DNA from: Clostridia bacterium
Lineage (GTDB): Bacteria > Bacillota > Clostridia > Lachnospirales > Lachnospiraceae
Reading direction: 5' to 3'
Assembly (NCBI GenBank): GCA_026000755.1
Contig: BNZC01000047.1
Location: 1-5,122 of the forward strand
DNA length: 5,122 nt
This document shows positions 1 to 5,122 of the stretch, one piece after another. The translations under genes were made by a program, and so were the position numbers. The notes beneath the pieces are model-generated. The model was given only the letters and a program-made list of their open reading frames with translations, had not been told where the DNA came from and made no database searches. How positions within the stretch are numbered: the first letter of the stretch is position 1; each line of letters opens with the position of its first letter.

Positions 1-406
1 TATTATACAAAAATCCTTGGACAGCTATGGAGCAATCCTGATTGCAGAGGATATGGAAACAGCGATTGAAACGGCAAATGAAATTGCTTCCGAGCATTTG
101 GAAATCCACACGAAAAACGCCTATGAGGTGATGCTTAAAATCAAAAATGCAGGAGCAATTTTTGTGGGAGAATATGCAAGTGAACCTTTGGGGGATTATT
201 TCGCAGGACCGAACCACGTACTGCCCACCAACGGAACGGCAAAATTCTTCTCCCCCTTGAGCGTGGATGATTTTATCAAAAAATCCAGTATTATCTCTTA
301 TTCCAAGGAGGCATTAGAGCCGATTTATAAGGATATTGTGCAGTTTGCAGAACAAGAACAGTTAAGTGCCCATGCCAATTCGGTGCGGGTGAGGTTTGAA
401 TCCTAA
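1..406 (+). CDS. hisD: Histidinol dehydrogenase, C-terminal part (5' end outside window)
   Basis: HisD is the last enzyme of histidine biosynthesis. It oxidises L-histidinol to L-histidine in two NAD-dependent steps, in the cytoplasm, as a zinc-dependent homodimer. The frame is open from base 2, giving 134 visible residues, about the last third of a usual ~430-residue protein; the TTG at 17 is internal, not a start. Visible residues match E. coli HisD landmarks without gaps. The catalytic pair Glu-His is in SEHLEIHT (visible residues 31-32). The zinc-ligand Asp (65) and the active-site His (72) lie in EPLGDYFAGPNHVLPTNGTA. The active-site Glu (119) and final zinc-ligand His (124) lie near the C-terminus in EQLSAHANSVRVR. 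The spacings between these residues equal those I recall for E. coli E326/H327, D360, H367, E414 and H419. The protein ends normally at TAA 404-406. hisB follows after 91 bases on the same strand, fitting a his operon. The only abnormality is truncation by the window edge. Confidence 0.97.
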   Translation, partial: IIQKSLDSYGAILIAEDMETAIETANEIASEHLEIHTKNAYEVMLKIKNAGAIFVGEYASEPLGDYFAGPNHVLPTNGTAKFFSPLSVDDFIKKSSIISYSKEALEPIYKDIVQFAEQEQLSAHANSVRVRFES

Positions 407-419
407 TGATATAGGGTAA

Positions 420-453
420 GGCGGACAGCATATTGTTGCGTCAAAGTGTCGCC
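420..453 (+). repeat. Imperfect inverted repeat between hisD and hisB
   Basis: GGCG(g)ACA at 420-427 pairs with TGTCGCC at 447-453, a 7-bp stem with one bulged G. A competing inner hairpin is possible: GAC-a-GCA at 424-430 with TGCGTC at 437-442, closing a 6-base loop. No T-run follows, so it does not look like an intrinsic terminator. It sits in the 91-base gap upstream of the hisB ribosome binding site. It could be an RNA processing or stabilising structure, or chance. Confidence 0.25.
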
Positions 454-485
454 ACATGTATCAATTTGATTGTTATGAAAGAAAT

Positions 486-493
486 AGGGGTGA
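486..493 (+). promoter_or_regulatory. Ribosome binding site that sets the hisB start
   Basis: AGGGGTGA lies 4 bases before the GTG at 498-500. It is the only good Shine-Dalgarno-like stretch near the hisB 5' end. The in-frame ATG at 456 has no such sequence before it, so this site favours GTG 498 as the real start. Confidence 0.7.
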
Positions 494-497
494 TTTT

Positions 498-1091
498 GTG
501 AATAAGAGAACCGCAGAAATCAAGCGAACAACTACAGAAACAGACATTACACTAACATTAGACATAGATGGCAGCGGCGTATCGAATATTGATACGGGAA
601 TCGGTTTTTTCGATCATATGCTCACGGGTTTTTCCCGTCATGGTTTCTTTGACCTTAGCCTTTCCGTAAAGGGCGATCTTGCCGTAGATTCTCACCATAC
701 CGTTGAGGATACGGGCATTGTTTTGGGTACTGCTATAAAGGAAGCCTTAGGAGATAAAGCAAAAATCGCTCGTTACGGCAGTTGTATTTTGCCCATGGAT
801 GAAACCTTAGCCTTGGCGGCTCTTGATTTATCAGGGCGGCCGTATTTTGCCTTTGATGTGGAACACTTTGGGGCGGAACGAGTAGGGGAATTTGATACGG
901 AAATGGTGCGGGAATTTTTCTACGCCATATCCTATGGGGCGGGCATGAATCTGCATCTAAAGATTTTGTCAGGCACAAATAGCCATCATATGATAGAGGC
1001 ATTGTTTAAGGCATTTGCAAAGAGTTTGGATCAGGCGACACAGTTTGATGCAAGAATGACCGGGGTTCTTTCTACAAAGGGTGCATTATAA
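498..1091 (+). CDS. hisB: Imidazoleglycerol-phosphate dehydratase
   Basis: HisB dehydrates imidazole glycerol phosphate to imidazole acetol phosphate, a middle-to-late step of histidine synthesis. The active oligomer is a 24-mer with manganese bound by conserved histidines. From GTG 498 the product is 197 residues, the usual size of the monofunctional bacterial enzyme; there is no HAD phosphatase domain as in E. coli HisB. Family motifs appear in order: [10 protein letters not shown] (about 33-42), [11 protein letters not shown] (64-74), ILPMDETLA (97-105), SGRPYF (112-117), [16 protein letters not shown] (158-173), and the C-terminal STKGAL (192-197). An in-frame ATG at 456 would add 14 residues (MYQFDCYERN...) unlike the family and has no ribosome binding site, so GTG 498 is preferred. 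The gene lies 91 bases after hisD and 82 bases before the hisIE start, on one strand. The stop TAA shares its last A with an ATG at 1091-1093, but that frame ends after two codons. Confidence 0.97.
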   Translation: MNKRTAEIKRTTTETDITLTLDIDGSGVSNIDTGIGFFDHMLTGFSRHGFFDLSLSVKGDLAVDSHHTVEDTGIVLGTAIKEALGDKAKIARYGSCILPMDETLALAALDLSGRPYFAFDVEHFGAERVGEFDTEMVREFFYAISYGAGMNLHLKILSGTNSHHMIEALFKAFAKSLDQATQFDARMTGVLSTKGAL

Positions 1092-1155
1092 TGAAGTGAA
1101 AGTTAGGAAGCAGAATCAAATTTGTATCGGTCGAAATACGGTGAAGAATGCCATT

Positions 1156-1163
1156 AGGAAGGA
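1156..1163 (+). promoter_or_regulatory. Ribosome binding site for hisIE
   Basis: AGGAAGGA lies 10 bases before the ATG at 1174. The spacing is slightly long but usable. Together with the fit of the first residues to the HisF barrel start, it supports ATG 1174 over the upstream in-frame GTG codons at 1081 and 1141. Confidence 0.55.
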
Positions 1164-1173
1164 TAATGAAATC

Positions 1174-2454
1174 ATGAACGGGAAAAGTTTAGCGGCAACC
1201 TTATATCTGAAAAACGGAGAAGCGGTCAAAGGCTTCCATTGCCTGGAAAAGGACGGAAATTTTATCCAGAAAATACACCGCTACAATGACAGCGGCATTG
1301 ACAAACTTTTGATTTTTGATTTGTCCGAAGATAACAGCGAGCATGACGTGAACCTCTATACCATAAAGGAAATCTGTCGCATTGCAGAAATTCCCGTTTG
1401 TGCCGGAGGACATATCGATCGTGTGGAGGACATCAAGAAACTCTTGTACGCAGGTTGCGGACAGGTGTTGTTAAATAGCAGGAAAAAATCAGCGGCGGAG
1501 CTTGCAAAGGAAGGTGGTCAACGTTTCGGTAAGGATAAAATCGCCATTACTTTGCAAAACGTGGACATTTTATTCAAACATCGGGAAACCATCACAAAAA
1601 ATGTTTCGGAAATGTATATCATGGAAGAGGAAATCGTAGATACCATGGACAGCGTATCAGACATTCCCTATACGGTGGTTCAGCATGAATATAATTTGAA
1701 ACGTTGGACGACACTACTCAAAAATAAATACATTCAAGGCATTTGCGGAAATCATCTGAATAGCATGACTTTAGATGTTATGGCATTAAAGGCCAGCTTA
1801 AATGCCGAGGGGATTGCCACAAGGCGGCTGACCTCCGCCTTAGAGTGGAAGAGCTTTCGACTAAACGAGGACGGTTTGATTCCCGTTATTGTGCAGGATT
1901 ACCAAAGCCTTGACGTATTAATGTTGGCATATATGAATCAGGAGGCATTTGAACATACCATGCGTTCCGGCAAGATGACCTATTACTCAAGGAGTAGAAA
2001 ACAGCTTTGGGTGAAGGGGGAAACCTCCGGGCATTTCCAGTACATGAAGTCATTAACTATAGATTGTGACAGCGACACCATTTTAGCGAAGGTATCACAG
2101 CTTGGTGCAGCTTGCCATACAGGCGAACCCAGTTGTTTCTTTCAGACCCTGGTCAAAAAAGAATACTTAGAAAAAAATCCCCAAAAAGTATTTGAATCCT
2201 TATACGAAGTGATTGCCGCCCGCAAACAGTACCCCAAGGAAGGCTCCTATACCAACTATTTATTTGACAAAGGCATTGACAAGATTTTGAAAAAACTGGG
2301 TGAAGAGGCCACGGAAATCGTCATTGCCGCCAAAAACCCCATCACCGAGGAAATCAAATATGAAATATCGGATTTCTTGTATCACATGACCGTGCTTATG
2401 GTGGAAAAGGGCGTGACCTGGGAAGATATTACCATGGAGCTTTCACAGAGGTAG
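1174..2454 (+). CDS. hisIE: HisIE bifunctional enzyme with degenerate HisF-like N-terminal domain
   Basis: The protein combines phosphoribosyl-ATP pyrophosphohydrolase (HisE) and phosphoribosyl-AMP cyclohydrolase (HisI), steps 2 and 3 of histidine synthesis. From ATG 1174 it has 426 residues, about twice an ordinary HisIE. Residues 1-220 resemble a HisF/HisA barrel: KNGEAVKGF (13-21), [14 protein letters not shown] (45-58), [22 protein letters not shown] (73-94), FGKDKIAI (118-125), and [14 protein letters not shown] (201-214). The catalytic Asp11 of HisF aligns with Tyr11, the second catalytic Asp is not evident, and the second glycine-rich phosphate loop is replaced around 168-173, so this part is probably not a synthase. 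HisI spans about 222-328 with WVKGETSGH (279-287), metal-binding DCDSD (297-301) and ACHTGEPSC (313-321). HisE spans about 338-425 with [14 protein letters not shown] (375-388) and a YEISDFLYH helix (396-404). Such extended HisIE proteins occur, as far as I recall, in Clostridia. The start is moderately certain; GTG 1081, overlapping hisB, is the alternative. Confidence 0.93.
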   Translation: MNGKSLAATLYLKNGEAVKGFHCLEKDGNFIQKIHRYNDSGIDKLLIFDLSEDNSEHDVNLYTIKEICRIAEIPVCAGGHIDRVEDIKKLLYAGCGQVLLNSRKKSAAELAKEGGQRFGKDKIAITLQNVDILFKHRETITKNVSEMYIMEEEIVDTMDSVSDIPYTVVQHEYNLKRWTTLLKNKYIQGICGNHLNSMTLDVMALKASLNAEGIATRRLTSALEWKSFRLNEDGLIPVIVQDYQSLDVLMLAYMNQEAFEHTMRSGKMTYYSRSRKQLWVKGETSGHFQYMKSLTIDCDSDTILAKVSQLGAACHTGEPSCFFQTLVKKEYLEKNPQKVFESLYEVIAARKQYPKEGSYTNYLFDKGIDKILKKLGEEATEIVIAAKNPITEEIKYEISDFLYHMTVLMVEKGVTWEDITMELSQR

Positions 2455-2524
2455 AGAAGGATGTAAAGAGGTCGGAAGATACATTTGCCATTATTATCCA
2501 ATCAGGAAAGGCGGTGGATGGAGC

Positions 2525-3343
2525 ATGGATTGTGCAAACGATTTTGATGAATACAAACGTCTTGGCGAACCGGAACAAGCGGAGAAGTCAACGATTTGGC
2601 AGACAGCTATTGGTTTGCAGCAGGTGGATGGATTAACACCCTCTGAATATCTTATAGAAACGGCGAAGCAGAACATTGAAGGCGAACTAAGCATCGGTGA
2701 GGTGCAGGAAAGAATCCATGCTTATTATAAAGCGAAACCGAAAAAGACTGCTTCCGATCGTACCGAAGAAGCCGACAAGGTTTCTGCTCGCATTGCCGAA
2801 ATTCTTTCGGAAAAGGCGTTTTCTTTCAGTCCCGCCGAATACATTACCATCCACAAGCGCTTGTTTGCAGGCATTTATAAATTCGCCGGAACAATTCGTG
2901 ACTACAACATTTCAAAAGACGAATGGGTATTAAACGGAGAAACGGTATATTATGCTTCCGCTGACAGCATTCGTGCTACACTTGATTATGACTTTGAACA
3001 AGAAAAATCGTTTATTTATAAAGGTTTGACCAAAGAGCAAATTGCGGAGCATATGGCTAAATTTGTGTCGGGCATATGGCAAATTCACGCCTTTGGCGAA
3101 GGTAACACCCGTACTACAGCAGTGTTCCTAATTAAATATCTTAGGACACTTGGTTTTGCTGTCACCAATGACTTGTTTTTGCACCATTCGTGGTATTTTC
3201 GTAATGCCTTGGTTTTAGCAAATTACAATGATTATAAAAATAACGTTTATGGGACGTTTGAATACTTGAATCGCTTCTTCGGGAATTTGCTTTTGGATGA
3301 AAATAATTTGCTGAAAAATCGTGATTTGCGTGTATCCGGATGA
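2525..3343 (+). CDS. Fic family protein with N-terminal VbhA-like antitoxin region
   Basis: Fic-domain proteins usually transfer AMP, or another phosphate-containing group, to a hydroxyl side chain of a target protein; the target here is unknown. The product has 272 residues and no signal peptide or membrane segment. Residues ~20-70 (IWQTAIGLQQVDGLTPSEYL, then IEGELSIGEVQERIHAYY) form a helical region resembling the VbhA-type antitoxin domain. The Fic core is about 85-255: ITIHKRLFAGIYKFAGTIRD (107-126), a flap strand WVLNGETVYYAS (134-145), and the motif HAFGEGNTRTTA (188-199). Catalytic His188, acidic Glu192, Asn194 and Arg196 are kept. Pro is replaced by Ala189, and the usual final Arg by Ala199. 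The start is ATG 2525, preceded by GGTGGA; an overlapping ATG at 2518 is in another frame. The gene follows hisIE after 70 bases but has no known link to histidine synthesis. The family call is firm; activity and self-inhibition are inferred. A self-inhibited modifier or toxin-type enzyme is the likely reading. Confidence 0.9.
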   Translation: MDCANDFDEYKRLGEPEQAEKSTIWQTAIGLQQVDGLTPSEYLIETAKQNIEGELSIGEVQERIHAYYKAKPKKTASDRTEEADKVSARIAEILSEKAFSFSPAEYITIHKRLFAGIYKFAGTIRDYNISKDEWVLNGETVYYASADSIRATLDYDFEQEKSFIYKGLTKEQIAEHMAKFVSGIWQIHAFGEGNTRTTAVFLIKYLRTLGFAVTNDLFLHHSWYFRNALVLANYNDYKNNVYGTFEYLNRFFGNLLLDENNLLKNRDLRVSG

Positions 3344-3350
3344 TGCCGGA
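3335..3350 (+). repeat. Perfect 5-bp inverted repeat at the fic stop codon
   Basis: TCCGG (3335-3339) and CCGGA (3346-3350) are exact reverse complements around the 6-base loop ATGATG. The loop contains the fic stop TGA (3341-3343) and both ATG codons of the downstream small frame. No T-run follows, so it is not an intrinsic terminator. A stem this short can occur by chance, but its placement could affect translation restart downstream of fic. Confidence 0.35.
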
Positions 3351-3426
3351 AGACGAAACGGAGGATAAAAGCGGTTTTGTAGAACACGTGATAACAACGG
3401 GAGAAGTGATTTATCAAGCGGCGTAA
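3340..3426 (+). CDS. Possible 28-codon small ORF between fic and the ABC-F gene
   Basis: An open frame starts with two ATG codons (3340, 3343) overlapping the fic stop in an ATGA arrangement and ends at TAA 3424-3426. The 28-residue product, beginning MMPEDETEDKSGFVEH, is acidic at its start and resembles nothing I recognise. No ribosome binding site precedes it, so translation would depend on coupling to fic. Its stop lies 5 bases before the purine-rich ribosome binding site of the ABC-F gene, a position that a leader peptide could occupy. Antibiotic-responsive leader peptides are known for some Firmicute resistance genes, but I see no clear alternative hairpins here. It may equally be a chance frame in a 102-base gap. 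Confidence 0.2.
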   Translation: MMPEDETEDKSGFVEHVITTGEVIYQAA

Positions 3427-3431
3427 TCAAT

Positions 3432-3441
3432 GGAGGGGAGG
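3432..3441 (+). promoter_or_regulatory. Strong ribosome binding site of the ABC-F gene
   Basis: The run GGAGGGGAGG contains two overlapping Shine-Dalgarno cores, with 9 and 4 bases respectively to the ATG at 3446. It is the strongest ribosome binding site in the window and fixes the start. I found no CCTCC-like complement in the upstream 100 bases that would hide it in a hairpin. Confidence 0.75.
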
Positions 3442-3445
3442 TACC

Positions 3446-5026
3446 ATGTCACAAATATCCATACAACACCTAAGCTTTGCCTATCCCGGCGCAGAGGAGG
3501 CATTGTTTTCCGATGTCAGCTTATCCCTTGACAGCTCATGGAAACTGGGTTTAATAGGAAGAAACGGACGTGGGAAAACCACGTTTCTTTCTTTGTTACA
3601 GGGCAAATACGAGTACAGCGGAACGATTTTCGCCGGTGTAGACTTTTCCTATTTTCCCTATGAAGTAACAAACAAGGAACAGACAGCCCTAGAAATTGCA
3701 GAGGGTATGATACCCCAATTTGAACAATGGCAGTTAGAGAAGGAGCTAAACTTGTTGGCATTTGATACGGGGTTACTCTATCTGCCATTTTCCTATCTCT
3801 CTTTCGGAGAGCAGACCAAGGTATTATTGGCGATTCTTTTCTTGAAGGAAAATGCTTTCTTGCTCATTGATGAACCAACCAGCCACTTGGACAAATACGC
3901 ACGCCGCTTGGTGGCGGAGTACCTAGACCGCAAGAGCGGTTTTATTTTGGTATCCCATGACAGGAGCGTGTTAAATGCCTGTATCGACCATGTCATGTCC
4001 ATCAATAAGGAAACGATTGACGTGACCTCGGGCAATTTTTCCACATGGCAGGAAAACAAAGAGCGGCAAGATCTCTTTGAACTTTCTGAAAATGAAAAAT
4101 TAAAAAAGGACATCAAACGCCTAAGCGCTGCGGCTAAGAGGGCGGGGGATTGGTCGAAGCAGACCGAAAAAGAGAAAAAAGGTGCGCCTGACAAGGGATT
4201 TATCGGTCATAAATCCGCAAAGATGATGAGCAAGGCAAAAAATATGGAACACCGACAGCTTAAGGCGATAGGCGACAAAACCAAACTTTTGAAAAACATA
4301 GAATCTGCGGGAGAGCTAAAGCTCTTTCCTCTGAGTTACATGAAACAGAGCCTTCTTGAAATAAAAAATCTCTCTGTTTTTTATGAGGATCGAGCGATTT
4401 TTACGGATTTTAATCTGAAAATAGAAAACGGCGACCGCATTGCCCTGATGGGGAAAAACGGTAGCGGAAAGTCCAGTTTGTTACAGTTGATTTTAGGACA
4501 GAGTACGCAAAATGAGAATAGCCGTATTTTACAAGAAAACAGGGAAGGCGAAACTGTGAAGTCCTCTGAAATGAAAGATAAGATAGTCGGTACAAAACAG
4601 GGAGGGCTATCCTACACGGGAGATTGTTTTCTTGGCAGTAATCTGAAAATCTCCTATGTTTCCCAATCCGCAGCTTTACTTTCCGGTAGTCTGAGTGGCT
4701 ATGCAGAGAAACTGGAGGTAGAGGAAAGCCTGTTTTTATCTGTTCTTCGCAAATTAGACTTTCCCCGCACAAGCTTTGAAAAAGATATTGCACAACTTAG
4801 TGAGGGGCAAAAGAAAAAAGTCTTGCTTTCCGGCAGTCTTTGCACCCAAGCACATTTATACATCTGGGATGAACCCTTGAATTTTATTGACCTGCTTTCC
4901 CGGGGACAAATAGAGGAACTGATTTTGACCTATCAGCCCACTATGCTGTTTGTGGAACATGATGCAAGTTTTGTGGAGAAGATTGCAACAAGGTGGGTCG
5001 AAACACTTATGGAAGACTGTGAATAA
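3446..5026 (+). CDS. ABC-F ribosomal protection protein, Lsa/CplR-like
   Basis: This is a soluble ABC-F ATPase with two nucleotide-binding domains (NBDs) and no membrane segments. Antibiotic-resistance members bind the ribosomal E site and use the inter-domain linker to dislodge drugs from the peptidyl transferase centre. Relatives of the Lsa type typically protect against lincosamides, pleuromutilins and streptogramin A. The protein has 526 residues. NBD1 has Walker A GRNGRGKT (38-45), signature LSFGEQTK (118-125), Walker B FLLIDEPTSHLD (138-149) with catalytic Glu143, and switch His171 in SHDR. A charged linker follows (about 190-300; NEKLKKDIKRLSAAAKRAG, 216-234). NBD2 has Walker A GKNGSGKSS (336-344), signature LSEGQKKK (451-458), Walker B LYIWDEPLNFID (471-482) with Glu476, and His505 in EHD. 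Many stretches match my memory of Lsa(E), notably WKLGxIGRNGRGKTTFL and LYxWDEPLNFID. Compared with it, a polar segment at about 352-388 is extra and the linker loop near 240-252 is shorter. The resistance spectrum is inferred. It may be an intrinsic or an acquired gene. Confidence 0.93.
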   Translation: MSQISIQHLSFAYPGAEEALFSDVSLSLDSSWKLGLIGRNGRGKTTFLSLLQGKYEYSGTIFAGVDFSYFPYEVTNKEQTALEIAEGMIPQFEQWQLEKELNLLAFDTGLLYLPFSYLSFGEQTKVLLAILFLKENAFLLIDEPTSHLDKYARRLVAEYLDRKSGFILVSHDRSVLNACIDHVMSINKETIDVTSGNFSTWQENKERQDLFELSENEKLKKDIKRLSAAAKRAGDWSKQTEKEKKGAPDKGFIGHKSAKMMSKAKNMEHRQLKAIGDKTKLLKNIESAGELKLFPLSYMKQSLLEIKNLSVFYEDRAIFTDFNLKIENGDRIALMGKNGSGKSSLLQLILGQSTQNENSRILQENREGETVKSSEMKDKIVGTKQGGLSYTGDCFLGSNLKISYVSQSAALLSGSLSGYAEKLEVEESLFLSVLRKLDFPRTSFEKDIAQLSEGQKKKVLLSGSLCTQAHLYIWDEPLNFIDLLSRGQIEELILTYQPTMLFVEHDASFVEKIATRWVETLMEDCE

Positions 5027-5122
5027 GAACTTTCCCCCACTTGATCACCACCGGATGAAAAATAAAAATCCACATACTGTAATCTCTGCCAATCTTTGCC
5101 AAGCATCGAACAAGGATATTGC

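Noticed and set aside
456..497. Upstream in-frame ATG at 456 as the hisB start
   Set aside because: It adds 14 residues unlike the HisB family and has no ribosome binding site, while GTG 498 has AGGGGTGA at good spacing and gives the normal family length.
1081..1173. GTG 1081 as the hisIE start, overlapping hisB by 11 bases
   Set aside because: The added 31 basic residues do not match the HisF-like barrel, which begins exactly at Met 1174. It is kept only as an alternative.
3384..3389. Palindrome CACGTG in the fic/ABC-F gap
   Set aside because: A single 6-base palindrome without extended symmetry or an adjacent promoter is not evidence for an operator.
3793..4194. 133-codon reverse-strand open frame
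   Set aside because: It lies wholly inside the ABC-F gene, opposite its Walker B and linker. The Ser/Phe-rich translation shows no domain, so it is a shadow of the real gene.
4410..4793. 127-codon reverse-strand open frame
   Set aside because: It is antisense to NBD2 of the ABC-F gene, has no recognisable domain or start context, and is explained by the coding strand.
5041..5069. TTGATC and AAAAAT as a -35/-10 promoter pair
   Set aside because: The spacing is 17 bases, but the -10 match is poor and lies in an A-rich run; it is not distinguishable from background.
5086..5101. Short direct repeat TGCCAA...TGCCAA
   Set aside because: Two 6-base copies separated by 4 bases, with no further copies nearby. 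Too short to support an array, iteron or attachment site.
5027..5122. Possible gene starts or ends in the last 96 bases: + strand ATG at 5055 open to the edge, and a - strand frame ending at 5045
   Set aside because: The + frame has no ribosome binding site and several frames are open over such a short span. Neither translation resembles a known protein. No terminator hairpin with a T-run was found for the ABC-F gene either.

Overview
The window reads as chromosomal DNA from a low- to mid-GC Firmicute, most likely a Clostridia/Lachnospiraceae-type anaerobe. Three things suggest this: a his gene cluster ending in a long HisIE with a HisF-like N-terminal extension, a Fic protein of a type I associate with gut Firmicutes, and an Lsa/CplR-like ABC-F protein. 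Starts are preceded by purine-rich, Gram-positive-style ribosome binding sites. The taxonomic placement is inference from protein similarity that I recall, not from a search.

Layout, all on the + strand: (1) 1-406, the C-terminal third of histidinol dehydrogenase (hisD), cut by the window edge; (2) 498-1091, hisB, a monofunctional imidazoleglycerol-phosphate dehydratase; (3) 1174-2454, hisIE, a fusion of a degenerate HisF-like barrel, PRA-cyclohydrolase (HisI) and PRA-pyrophosphohydrolase (HisE); (4) 2525-3343, a Fic-domain protein with an N-terminal antitoxin-like (VbhA-type) helical region; (5) 3340-3426, a 28-codon open frame of doubtful status overlapping the end of fic; (6) 3446-5026, a two-cassette ABC-F protein of the Lsa/CplR antibiotic-resistance type. 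The last 96 bases hold nothing I can assign, and no convincing terminator is visible in the window.

The first three genes belong to one pathway. HisIE carries out steps 2 and 3 of histidine synthesis, HisB the dehydration of IGP, and HisD the final oxidation of histidinol. Gaps of 91 and 82 bases on one strand suggest a shared transcript. hisH, hisA, hisF and hisC are not in the window and must lie upstream or elsewhere. The cluster is followed, without a strand change, by two genes unrelated to histidine, so 2455 marks the change from metabolic to accessory content. The ABC-F protein is expected to act on the ribosome. The Fic protein is expected to modify a target protein with a nucleotide-derived group, and its target is unknown.

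No clearly new multi-gene system is visible. The most interesting points are the inactive-looking HisF half of HisIE, the non-canonical Fic motif and altered inhibitory motif in one protein, an apparent extra segment of roughly 35 residues in the second ATPase domain of the ABC-F protein, and a small hairpin and mini-ORF at the fic/ABC-F junction that could be regulatory or chance.
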